DNA of 6,913 bases from a bacterium (GCA_021839785.1 JAKCAB010000359.1:1-6913), one strand, 5' to 3'. Shown: positions 1-6,154, numbered from the stretch's first letter. Translations and numbers: made by a program. Notes: generated by a model not told the origin, from the sequence alone.

Positions 1-673
1 GATTCAGGAGGAGTTCTTCCACACTTTCAACGCGCTGCACGACGCCCATCGCCAGATGGTGCTGACTTGCGACCGTCCGGCCGGCGAACTGAAGAGCCTC
101 GAGGCGCGGCTGGTTTCGCGGTTCGAATGGGGGCTGGTCACCGATTTACAACCGCCCGACGTCGAGACGCGCGTGGCCATCGTTCGCAAGAAGCAGGAAG
201 CGATGGAGTACAAACTGCCGGAGCCGATCCTGTACTTCATCGCCCAGAAAATCCGCTCGAACATCCGGCGCCTGGAAGGCGCGCTGGCACGGGTGAGTTC
301 CTACTGCTCGCTCAGCCGGACGCCGCCCACCATCGAGTTGGTGGAATCGTTGCTGCGCGAGCAACTCCAGGAAGAGACGCGCGACGCGCTCACGATCGAA
401 GCGATCCAGAAGCGCGTGGCCGATCACTTCGACATCCGCCTGGCCGATATGACGAGCAAGCGGCGTCCGGAACACATCGCGTTTCCCCGGCAGGTGGCGA
501 TGTTTCTTGCGCGCAACCTGACCGGCAGTTCGCTGAACACCATCGGCGAAGCCTTCGGCGGGCGCGACCACGGCACGGTGCTGCACGCCTGCCGCCTCGT
601 GAAAGACCGCATGGAAGTGGACGAAAGCGTCCGGCAGGTCGTGGGCTTTCTTGAACGGCAACTCGGCCGCTGA
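1..673 (+). CDS. dnaA: DnaA, chromosomal replication initiator (C-terminal part, cut by left edge)
   Basis: DnaA binds DnaA boxes at the origin, oligomerises with ATP and opens the DNA for helicase loading. The reading frame is open from base 2, giving 223 residues; the N-terminus, Walker A and Walker B lie outside the window. The fragment begins IQEEFFHTFNAL, just after Walker B. Next come the sensor-1 segment VLTCDRP (20-26), the arginine-finger region LVSRFEWG (37-44, R40) and the sensor-2 segment NIRRLEGAL (87-95, R89). Domain IV spans about 130-223, with the basic SKRR (152-155) and the DnaA signature IGEAFGGRDHGTVLHAC (181-197). The C-terminal length matches known DnaA. One oddity is Gly191, where Ser or Thr normally follows Asp-His. 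The next gene is an ABC ATPase, not dnaN. Identity is very secure; whether it is the only DnaA copy cannot be judged. Confidence 0.97.
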   Translation, partial: IQEEFFHTFNALHDAHRQMVLTCDRPAGELKSLEARLVSRFEWGLVTDLQPPDVETRVAIVRKKQEAMEYKLPEPILYFIAQKIRSNIRRLEGALARVSSYCSLSRTPPTIELVESLLREQLQEETRDALTIEAIQKRVADHFDIRLADMTSKRRPEHIAFPRQVAMFLARNLTGSSLNTIGEAFGGRDHGTVLHACRLVKDRMEVDESVRQVVGFLERQLGR

Positions 674-760
674 ATCCGCCGCCGATTCCCGGCCGGTCGC
701 CGATTCGCAACCACGGCCGGAGATCCCGGCGTCGCGGGCGGCGGATCGGCTCGACGAAAC
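674..760. repeat. dnaA-ABC intergenic gap with a perfect 10-bp inverted repeat
   Basis: This GC-rich gap holds ATCCGCCGCC at 674-683 and its exact reverse complement at 737-746, separated by 53 bases that include further CGGCCG-type palindromes. There is no T tract, so it is a poor intrinsic terminator. I see no TAnnnT -10-like hexamer and no Shine-Dalgarno sequence before the ATG at 761. The ABC gene may therefore be read through from dnaA or from a promoter inside it. In sequence this GC-rich, repeats of this length can arise by chance. Confidence 0.35.
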
Positions 761-1801
761 ATGGCCATCATCGAAGCCAGCGGCTTGACGCGGATTTTCC
801 GCACCCGCCGCAAGCAACCCGGCCTGCGCGGGGCCATTGCGGGTTTGTTTCGCCAGGAATACGAAGCTGTCACCGCGGTGGGCGACGTGAGTTTCCAAAT
901 CGAAGCCGGGGAGCTCGTCGGCTTTGTCGGGCCCAACGGCGCGGGCAAGACCACAACGCTCAAGATGCTCTCGGGTTTGCTGCACCCATCCCGCGGTGCG
1001 GCGCGCGTGCTGGGCTTCGTGCCGTGGGAACGCGCCGATGGGTATCGCCGGCAATTTGCGCTCCTGCTGGGCCAGAAGAACCAGCTTTGGTGGGACCTGC
1101 CGGCGCGCGAGTCGCTCGAACTCAACGCCCGCCTCTACGGCATTCCGCAAGCGGATTACCTCCGTACCGTGGACGAACTGGTCACCCTCCTCGCCGTCCG
1201 GGACAAGCTGGACGTGATGGTGCGCGAACTTTCCCTGGGCGAGCGGATGAAAATGGAGCTCATCGCCGCGTTGTTGCACCGCCCAAAAGTGCTCTTCCTC
1301 GACGAGCCCACCATCGGCCTCGATGTCGTGTCGCAGCGGATCGTGCGCGACTTCCTGCGCGAGTACAACGCGACCCGCGGCACCACGATTTTGCTGACCA
1401 GCCATTACATGGCGGACATCCAGGAACTGTGCCGGCGCGTGCTCATCATCGATCGCGGCCAGCTCTTCTTCGACGGCCCGTTGAACGACATCCTGGAACG
1501 CTTCGTGGACTTCAAAGTGGTCACCATCCGTTTCGGGGCGATCGATCCGGCCGCGCTGGAGCGCGTGCGCGCGCGGGCGGAGGTGGTCGAAACGGCGCCG
1601 GGCCTGGTCCGGCTGCGGGTAAAACGCGACCAGGTCGTCGCCACCTGCAAACGCGTTCTCGACGAACTTCCAGTCCGGGATCTCGACATCGAGGAAGTGC
1701 CGGTGGAGGACGTGATCCACGAACTCTTCACCCGCCGGAATGCGACTCGCGGCCAGGCTGGCGCGGCCGCCACGGCGTCGCCACCGGTGGACAACCGTTG
1801 A
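761..1801 (+). CDS. ABC-2-type transporter ATP-binding protein (COG4586-like)
   Basis: This is a cytoplasmic nucleotide-binding subunit that would power an ABC-2-type, exporter-like permease. The 346-residue protein has every expected motif: Walker A GPNGAGKTTT (57-66), Q-loop Q105 in GQKNQLWWDL, signature LSLGER (157-162), Walker B VLFLDEPTIGLD (177-188) and H-loop His215 in LLTSHYMADI. The long segment before the Walker A strand (about 12-40), the QLWWDLPA stretch and the C-terminal domain (about 250-326) resemble the uncharacterised COG4586 family, related to the daunorubicin/viologen-exporter ATPases. The last 20 residues are a low-complexity Ala/Gly/Pro tail. In that family the ATPase is usually followed by two membrane permease genes (COG4587 and COG3694). 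Here a lipoprotein gene follows after 47 bases, so its partners must be elsewhere. The ATG at 761 is chosen because it places the N-terminal strand MAIIEASGLTR correctly. Substrate unknown. Confidence 0.93.
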   Translation: MAIIEASGLTRIFRTRRKQPGLRGAIAGLFRQEYEAVTAVGDVSFQIEAGELVGFVGPNGAGKTTTLKMLSGLLHPSRGAARVLGFVPWERADGYRRQFALLLGQKNQLWWDLPARESLELNARLYGIPQADYLRTVDELVTLLAVRDKLDVMVRELSLGERMKMELIAALLHRPKVLFLDEPTIGLDVVSQRIVRDFLREYNATRGTTILLTSHYMADIQELCRRVLIIDRGQLFFDGPLNDILERFVDFKVVTIRFGAIDPAALERVRARAEVVETAPGLVRLRVKRDQVVATCKRVLDELPVRDLDIEEVPVEDVIHELFTRRNATRGQAGAAATASPPVDNR

Positions 1802-1812
1802 GCAACCGCGGA

Positions 1813-1841
1813 TTGCAGGCGGCTGGCGGTTCCACTAGTTT
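1813..1841 (+). promoter_or_regulatory. Candidate promoter of the LysM lipoprotein gene, very short leader
   Basis: A -35-like TTGCAG (1813-1818) lies exactly 17 bases before a -10-like TAGTTT (1836-1841), which is only 7 bases from the ATG at 1849. The -35 matches the consensus at just its first three bases, but the spacing is ideal. Initiation at the normal distance would give a leader of almost no length, consistent with the absence of a Shine-Dalgarno sequence. Two other genes here have a similar TAG hexamer at the same place. Confidence 0.45.
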
Positions 1842-1848
1842 GCCCGCC

Positions 1849-2730
1849 ATGTCTGCATTGTTCGCCCAAGGACGGGGCCTGCTCCTGGTCTGGCTGGCGT
1901 TACTGTTCGTGGGCTGTTCACCCATCGTGGACAGCCCGCGGGAAGAGGACCATCCCTTGATCCTCGAAGCCATGGCGCGCAAGGATACCAGTCCGCGCGA
2001 CGCGGTGCGCCTGCTCGAAAAGGCGCTCGAGGGCAACCCCCGCCTGGCGCGCGCGCATTGGGAGTTGGGTCTGATCTGTCTGAACAACACGAGCAATTAC
2101 GCCGCCGCGGTTTATCACTTCCAGAAGGTGCTCGAAATCCGGCCCGACTGGCCGCACGCCTCCACGGCCAGGCAACTGATCAACAACGCCAAGATCGAGC
2201 TGGTCAAAGAAGGCATTGAAGCCCCCACGCTGCCGTCGTTCCAGCACCAGATGGACTTGCTGGTCGATGAGTTGCATCAATTGACGGCGACGAAGACCAA
2301 CCTGGAACTGCGGGTCGCGAGCTTGGTGGGGGTCACCCAGCAACTCAGCGTCGAAAACCTGCAGTTGCGCCAGCAGTTGCTCGCCGCTACCGGTCAAATC
2401 CCTCCACTCCGACCACCGTCCTTGAGTGCGGGAGGCCCGCTGGGCAAAACGAACGATCAGCATCCTCCACCGGATCGTGAATTCGTCGGTGCGGCTGTCG
2501 GAACGAAGCCGCCGCCCGCAACCCAAGAAGGGAGCAAGTCCGCGGCGAGATTCGAGAAGGCCGCATCGGCGTCAGCCATTCCGCGTACTTACACCTTCAA
2601 GCGCGGCGAAACGGCGTACTCCGTCACCAAACGCTACGGCCTGACCGTGAAAGATCTGGTGAACGCGAATCCGGGTTTGAATCCGTCGCGAATCCAATCC
2701 GGCCAGACGGTCCGGCTGCCGCCGCGCTGA
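1849..2730 (+). CDS. LysM-domain lipoprotein with TPR-like and coiled-coil segments
   Basis: A 293-residue exported protein that I do not recognise as a named gene. A signal peptide (residues 1-22, hydrophobic core LLLVWLALLFVG) ends at a lipobox with Cys23, so the protein should be lipid-anchored. Residues about 46-118 look like one or two TPR repeats (DAVRLLEKALEGNPRLARAHWEL and AAAVYHFQKVLEIRPDW). Residues about 130-180 form a heptad-rich, likely coiled-coil stretch, followed by a Pro/Ala/Ser-rich linker (about 183-243). The C-terminus (246-292) is a LysM domain beginning RTYTFKRGETAYSVTKRYG, which in this family binds peptidoglycan or another GlcNAc polymer. The start at 1849 is chosen because it gives the signal peptide; the frame stays open far upstream only because of GC-rich composition. 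A role in cell-envelope organisation, tethering the wall to partner proteins, is inferred from the domains alone. Confidence 0.88.
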   Translation: MSALFAQGRGLLLVWLALLFVGCSPIVDSPREEDHPLILEAMARKDTSPRDAVRLLEKALEGNPRLARAHWELGLICLNNTSNYAAAVYHFQKVLEIRPDWPHASTARQLINNAKIELVKEGIEAPTLPSFQHQMDLLVDELHQLTATKTNLELRVASLVGVTQQLSVENLQLRQQLLAATGQIPPLRPPSLSAGGPLGKTNDQHPPPDREFVGAAVGTKPPPATQEGSKSAARFEKAASASAIPRTYTFKRGETAYSVTKRYGLTVKDLVNANPGLNPSRIQSGQTVRLPPR

Positions 2731-2761
2731 CGCGGCACGCAGGCCGGGTGCCCGCTCAGCG
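2725..2761. terminator. Candidate bidirectional hairpin between convergent genes
   Basis: CGCTGA (2725-2730) pairs with TCAGCG (2756-2761), and inside that GGCAC (2734-2738) pairs with GTGCC (2748-2752), with a 3-by-3 mismatch between the stems and a 9-base loop. The outer stem contains the stop codons of both genes: TGA at 2728-2730 on the plus strand and TGA at 2756-2758 read on the minus strand. A competing stem, GCCGCG (2721-2726) with CGCGGC (2731-2736), overlaps it. There is no T tract on either strand, so rho-independent termination is unproven. Confidence 0.4.
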
Positions 2762-4282
2762 GCGATCTTTGGCGATCGCCCGCTCCAGCGCGGCCACGAG
2801 GCCTTCCATCGTGTGCGGTCGCGCTTCGGCATCCGGTTCAAAGCCGAGTTTCTTGATAACCTTGGTGGTCTCGGGACCGATGGACGCCAGCCGAAGTCCC
2901 GCGTAGCGCGCCTTCAGCCGCTTGAGATCGAAGCGCTCGTTGAAATGCCGCGCCGCCGAACCGCTGGCAAACGTCACCCAATCGGCGCCCTCCGCCCGGA
3001 GCCGCGCGGCGGCGCCGTTCCAATCTTCGGTGTCCGCCACCGTGCGATAGCAGGCGACGTCATCCACGATCGCACCCAGATCCTCGAGCAGCCTGGGCAA
3101 CTCCGGATTGGCGACCTCCGCGCGCAGCAACAAAATGCGCAAGTTTTCGACGCTCTCGTACGCGGCCAGCGCCTTCGCGATCTTGGGCGCGACATACTCG
3201 CCCGGCACGAGATCCACCTTCAAATGCAGGGCTTGCAGCTTCGCCGCAGTTGCCGGCCCCACGGCGGCCAACCGCACCGCGCCCAGCGCGCGCACGTCGT
3301 CGAAGGCCTTGAAGAAATAATCGAAGAACAGCGTGACGCCGTTGGCGCTGGTGAAGATCAGCCAGTCGTAGCTGCCCAGGCCCGCCAGTGCCTCCACGAA
3401 CGGCGTCCGCTCGCTCGGCGGCGCAATTTTGATGCAGGGCACCTCGATCACGCCCGCGCCGCGTTCACGCAACAAATCGCTGAGCGCACCGGCTTGGTCG
3501 CGTGCGCGCGTCACCACGATTCGTTGGCCGAAGAGCGGCCGGGTTTCCGACCAGTTCAGTTTGCCTCGCAGGCCAACGACCTCGCCGATCACAATCACCG
3601 TTGGCGCGACCAACCCCGCGGCTTTCACCCGCTTCGCGATGTCGCCCAGCGTGCCCTCAATCGAGCGTTGCTGGCCGGTGGTGCCTGACTGAGTCACCAC
3701 CACTGGCGTTGCGGCCGACTGGCCCGCGGCGATGAGGATGGCCGCAATGCCTTCCAGCCGCTCCGTGCCCATCAGCACGACCTTCGTGCCGGGTGTGCGC
3801 GCCAGCAAAGACCAGTCCACGCCGCGGCCCGGTTTCGCGGGGTCTTCGTGGCCGGTGACGACCGTCAACGTCGAGGCCAGCGTGCGGTGGGTCAATGGAA
3901 TCCCCGCGCTGGCGGGCACCGCCGTCAACGCTGAAACCCCCGGCACCACCTCAAATGGGATGCCCGCCGCGGCCAGGTACTCCGCCTCCTCGCCACCGCG
4001 GCCAAACAGGTAAGGATCGCCGCCCTTGAGCCGGACGACGCGTTTGCCGGCCTGGGCGCGCGCCACGAGCAGTTGGTTGATTTCGGCTTGGGACGGCGGG
4101 CCATCGGGCGAGCGGCGGACGATTTCCGCGTGTACCGGTGCGAGCCGGGCCAGGGCGGGATTCACCAACGAGTCGGCAATGACCACATCGGCGCGCCGCA
4201 ACAACTCCGCCCCGCGCAGCGTCAGCAACTGCGCGTCACCGGGCCCGGCGCCCACCAGATAGACCATACCCGCACGGTTCAT
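2756..4282 (-). CDS. cobA-hemD: Fused uroporphyrinogen-III C-methyltransferase / uroporphyrinogen-III synthase
   Basis: A 508-residue bifunctional tetrapyrrole enzyme. The N-terminal half (about 6-245) is a SAM-dependent methyltransferase (SUMT) that converts uroporphyrinogen III to precorrin-2, the branch towards siroheme and cobalamin. It shows VGAGPGD (10-16), VRLKGGDPYLFGRGGEE (83-99), PGVSALTAVPASAGIPLTHR (114-133) and GHEDP (144-148). The C-terminal half (about 252-500) is a HemD-type synthase that cyclises hydroxymethylbilane, with VVTRARDQ (256-263), DWLIFTSANGV (306-316), TFASGSAARHF (437-447) and SIGPETTKVIKKLG (467-480). Such fusions are common in several phyla, often next to hemC, but no hemC or precorrin-2 dehydrogenase gene is in view. 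The ATG at 4282 is supported by a -10-like hexamer just upstream; Met6 (4267) is an alternative start. Both halves look full length and intact. Confidence 0.95.
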   Translation of the reverse strand: MNRAGMVYLVGAGPGDAQLLTLRGAELLRRADVVIADSLVNPALARLAPVHAEIVRRSPDGPPSQAEINQLLVARAQAGKRVVRLKGGDPYLFGRGGEEAEYLAAAGIPFEVVPGVSALTAVPASAGIPLTHRTLASTLTVVTGHEDPAKPGRGVDWSLLARTPGTKVVLMGTERLEGIAAILIAAGQSAATPVVVTQSGTTGQQRSIEGTLGDIAKRVKAAGLVAPTVIVIGEVVGLRGKLNWSETRPLFGQRIVVTRARDQAGALSDLLRERGAGVIEVPCIKIAPPSERTPFVEALAGLGSYDWLIFTSANGVTLFFDYFFKAFDDVRALGAVRLAAVGPATAAKLQALHLKVDLVPGEYVAPKIAKALAAYESVENLRILLLRAEVANPELPRLLEDLGAIVDDVACYRTVADTEDWNGAAARLRAEGADWVTFASGSAARHFNERFDLKRLKARYAGLRLASIGPETTKVIKKLGFEPDAEARPHTMEGLVAALERAIAKDRR

Positions 4283-4291
4283 CGTCTGCTG

Positions 4292-4321
4292 ATTCTACGC
4301 GCCGGCCAGCCGGAGGGTAAA
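4292..4321 (-). promoter_or_regulatory. Candidate promoter of cobA-hemD
   Basis: Read on the minus strand, TAGAAT (plus positions 4292-4297) is a five-of-six match to the TATAAT -10 consensus and lies 9 bases before the ATG at 4282. A weak -35-like TTTACC (4316-4321) is 18 bases further upstream. There is no Shine-Dalgarno sequence between the hexamer and the start. Confidence 0.45.
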
Positions 4322-4400
4322 TGCAAACCGCTTCGATCAGCCCGCGCCGCCGCCGCCCAACCTGCCCAGGCTTTGTTCTGGCCAGCCATCCGGTCGTTCC

Positions 4401-4406
4401 TAGACT
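4401..4406 (+). promoter_or_regulatory. -10-like hexamer before the phosphatase gene
   Basis: TAGACT lies 6 bases before the ATG at 4413, within CTAGACTTTGCGC. It resembles the CTAGTTTGCCCGCC before the lipoprotein gene at 1849. No convincing -35 element stands 16-19 bases upstream. No Shine-Dalgarno sequence is present. An in-frame TTG at 4407 would be an alternative start but would leave almost no leader. Confidence 0.4.
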
Positions 4407-4412
4407 TTGCGC

Positions 4413-5930
4413 ATGGATACTTCAGCGGTGCGGCCGCCACTGCACGTGCTCGTGATCGAGGACTCGGAGTTCGATGCCCGCGTCATCACCAGTCTGCTGC
4501 GAGGCGGCGGTTTCGACGTGACCCAGCGCCGCGTTGAAACCGCGGAGACGATGCGGGCGGCGCTGGCCGAACAGCCTTGGGACATCGTTTTCTCGGATCA
4601 CCAGATGCCGGCGTTCGACGCCGCGCAGGCGCTGAAAGTCTTGCAGCAATCGGGGCTCGACCTGCCTTTCATCATCGTTTCCGGCGGCATTGGCGAGGAA
4701 ACCGCCGTGGCCTTGATGAAGGCCGGGGCGCACGATTTTCTGATGAAAGGCCAGCTCGGCCGCCTCCTGCCGGCGGTGCAGCGCGAACTGCGCGAAGCCC
4801 AAAACCGCGCCGCGCGCCGCGCCAGTGAACAGCGGTACCGCCGGCTTTGGGAGACTTCGCCCGATGCCATCCTGATGATGGACGAGCCGGGCAACATCGC
4901 GTTTGTGAACCCCGCCGCCGAACAGGTGTTCGGCCTGGCCGCGGACCGGCTGATCGGTCGGAACTTCCGTTCCCTGCTGGCTCGCAAGGAAGGTGCCGAA
5001 GACGCCGGGTGGGCGCCTTGGGTGCGGCCCGAGGCGGAGCGGGCGCCGTTGGTCGAACTGGTCGGGCGACACGCCGCCGGTGGCGAAGTGATTGTGGAAG
5101 TCGCGTTCAGCGACATGGAGGTGGAAGGCCGCCGGTGGCACATCGCGTTCATTCGCGACATCACGGCGCGGCGCACCGCCGAACGGGCCTTGCGGGCGGC
5201 GGAAAAGGAATTCGGTTTGGCGCGCGAGATTCAGCAACGCCTCTTCCCGGCGCACGCGCCCCAGGTGCCGGGCTTCGACATTGCCGGCGCCACGTACCCG
5301 GCCGTCCAGGCAGGCGGCGATCACTACGATTTTCTGCCCATGCCGGACGGCGATCTCGGCCTGGTGGTCAGCGACGTGAGCGGTCACGGGATGGGGCCGG
5401 CGTTGATCATGGCCGAGACGCGCGCCTACCTGCGGATCGTGGCCTACAACCGGCGTGACGCCGGAATGGTGCTGACCCGGGCCAATCAAGTCCTGGCCGA
5501 AGACCTCGAAAGCGGCACGCGCTTCGTGACCTCGTTGCTGGTCCGCTTGATTCCGAGCGAGCGAAAACTGGCGTTCGCCAATGCCGGTCACACTGCCGGT
5601 TATGTGCTCGCGCCGACGGGTGAAGTCCGGCAAAGACTCCCGCGGCGCGGACCGCCGCTCGGCTTGTCCGCCGACAGCGTTTACGCGGAGAACGGACCCG
5701 TGGCGCTCGCGCCGGGCGAGCTCGTTTTGCTGCTCACCGACGGCATCGAGGAAGCCGAGTCGCCGACAGGCGAACTCTTCGGCGCGGCGCGGTTTTTGGA
5801 GGCCGTCCGCGCGCATCGCGAGGCGAGTGCAGCGGGCATTGTCGGCGCCGTGCGTGCGGCGCTGGACGCGTTTGGCGGCGGCGCGCGCCAGCAAGACGAC
5901 ATCACGTTGATCGTGGCCAAGGTGGTCTAA
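4413..5930 (+). CDS. Receiver-PAS-PP2C (SpoIIE/RsbU-type) serine phosphatase
   Basis: A 505-residue cytoplasmic signalling protein with no membrane segment. Residues about 10-128 form a response-regulator receiver: acidic pair E16/D17, phospho-acceptor D62 in FSDHQMP, S90 in IIVSGGIGEE and K112 followed by Gly instead of the usual Pro. Residues about 140-254 are a PAS domain (VNPAAEQVFG, ending FIRDITARR). A short helical linker leads to the phosphatase (about 268-505) with REIQQRLFP (271-279) and the metal-binding segments GGDHYDF (D303), SDVSGHGMG (D321), LLTDGIEEA (D443) and QQDDITLI (D495/D496). In this family phosphorylation of the receiver, by a sensor kinase not seen here, controls dephosphorylation of an anti-anti-sigma (STAS) protein, steering sigma-factor partner switching. 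All key residues are present. No STAS protein, anti-sigma kinase or sensor kinase is adjacent, so the target is unknown. The ATG at 4413 is preferred over the in-frame TTG at 4407. Confidence 0.94.
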   Translation: MDTSAVRPPLHVLVIEDSEFDARVITSLLRGGGFDVTQRRVETAETMRAALAEQPWDIVFSDHQMPAFDAAQALKVLQQSGLDLPFIIVSGGIGEETAVALMKAGAHDFLMKGQLGRLLPAVQRELREAQNRAARRASEQRYRRLWETSPDAILMMDEPGNIAFVNPAAEQVFGLAADRLIGRNFRSLLARKEGAEDAGWAPWVRPEAERAPLVELVGRHAAGGEVIVEVAFSDMEVEGRRWHIAFIRDITARRTAERALRAAEKEFGLAREIQQRLFPAHAPQVPGFDIAGATYPAVQAGGDHYDFLPMPDGDLGLVVSDVSGHGMGPALIMAETRAYLRIVAYNRRDAGMVLTRANQVLAEDLESGTRFVTSLLVRLIPSERKLAFANAGHTAGYVLAPTGEVRQRLPRRGPPLGLSADSVYAENGPVALAPGELVLLLTDGIEEAESPTGELFGAARFLEAVRAHREASAAGIVGAVRAALDAFGGGARQQDDITLIVAKVV

Positions 5931-6106
5931 AGTCTAAATCCGAAATCCGAATTCTCGAAACCCGAAGGAAGCCCGAAATCCGACGGTTAAAAGGCCTTCT
6001 GCACGGCGTCGGGAAGGTTTCGCGCGGAAGACGCATCCGCCCCGGAGATTCGGGTTTCTGCCTTCGCGCTTCGGATTTCGCTCGGATTTCGAGTTTCGGA
6101 ATTCGG
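5925..6106. repeat. Imperfect inverted repeat of AAATCCG-type units
   Basis: The spacer after the phosphatase gene is built of short degenerate units. GTCTAAA occurs twice in tandem (5925-5931, 5932-5938), the first copy containing the TAA stop. AAATCCG occurs twice in tandem (5936-5942, 5943-5949). The 10-mer CGAAATCCGA is at 5941-5950 and 5974-5983, and inverted (TCGGATTTCG) at 6071-6080 and 6082-6091. CCGAATTC (5947-5954) faces GAATTCGG (6099-6106). The arms 5947-5983 and 6071-6106 pair as a long imperfect hairpin around an 87-base loop. Similar AAATCCGAA repeats are, to my knowledge, common between genes in Verrucomicrobiota; that is recalled, not checked. The 62-residue minus-strand frame across it is a repeat artefact, not a gene. 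Confidence 0.75.
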
Positions 6107-6135
6107 GCTGAACTGTCGCCACGCCATCGGCAGCA

Positions 6136-6154
6136 GAAAGCTTCGGGAGCTTTC
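6136..6154 (-). terminator. Terminator-like hairpin after the OppD-type gene
   Basis: GAAAGCT (6136-6142) and AGCTTTC (6148-6154) form a perfect 7-bp stem around the 5-base loop TCGGG. It begins 14 bases beyond the stop codon of the minus-strand OppD-type gene. The sequence after it on that strand is TGCTGCC, not a T run; on the plus strand CCTTCT follows. Placement between convergent genes favours a terminator in one or both directions. Confidence 0.5.

Larger units (their letters stand above)
4283..4412. promoter_or_regulatory. Divergent intergenic region
   Basis: This 130-base gap lies between the divergently transcribed cobA-hemD and phosphatase genes and must hold the promoters of both. 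Each gene has a TAG-beginning -10-like hexamer within 10 bases of its start. I see no clear operator palindrome, riboswitch or small gene; the middle (4335-4375) is a GC-rich run of CCGCC-type sequence. Confidence 0.6.

Noticed and set aside
674..760. Replication origin next to dnaA
   Set aside because: The gap is short and GC-rich, with no AT-rich unwinding stretch and no TTATCCACA-like boxes.
146..1720. Long open frame (524 codons) on the minus strand across dnaA and the ABC ATPase gene
   Set aside because: It is antisense to two genes with unmistakable family motifs, its protein is His/Arg/Ala-rich with no recognisable domain, and such shadows are expected in GC-rich coding DNA.
1024..1848. 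Upstream extension of the lipoprotein frame through the ABC ATPase gene
   Set aside because: The extension is Arg/Pro-rich nonsense in the wrong frame of the ATPase gene, whereas the ATG at 1849 gives a proper signal peptide and lipobox.
2813..3688. Plus-strand open frame opposite the HemD part of cobA-hemD
   Set aside because: It has no recognisable motif and lies wholly inside a well-supported minus-strand gene.
4422..5894. Long open frame (490 codons) on the minus strand opposite the phosphatase gene
   Set aside because: It mirrors the phosphatase codons almost end to end, has low-complexity composition and shows no motif; it is a composition shadow.
5934..6122. Small minus-strand frame in the convergent spacer
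   Set aside because: Its sequence (repeating FGFRI, SERNPK types) is simply the translation of the AAATCCG repeats.
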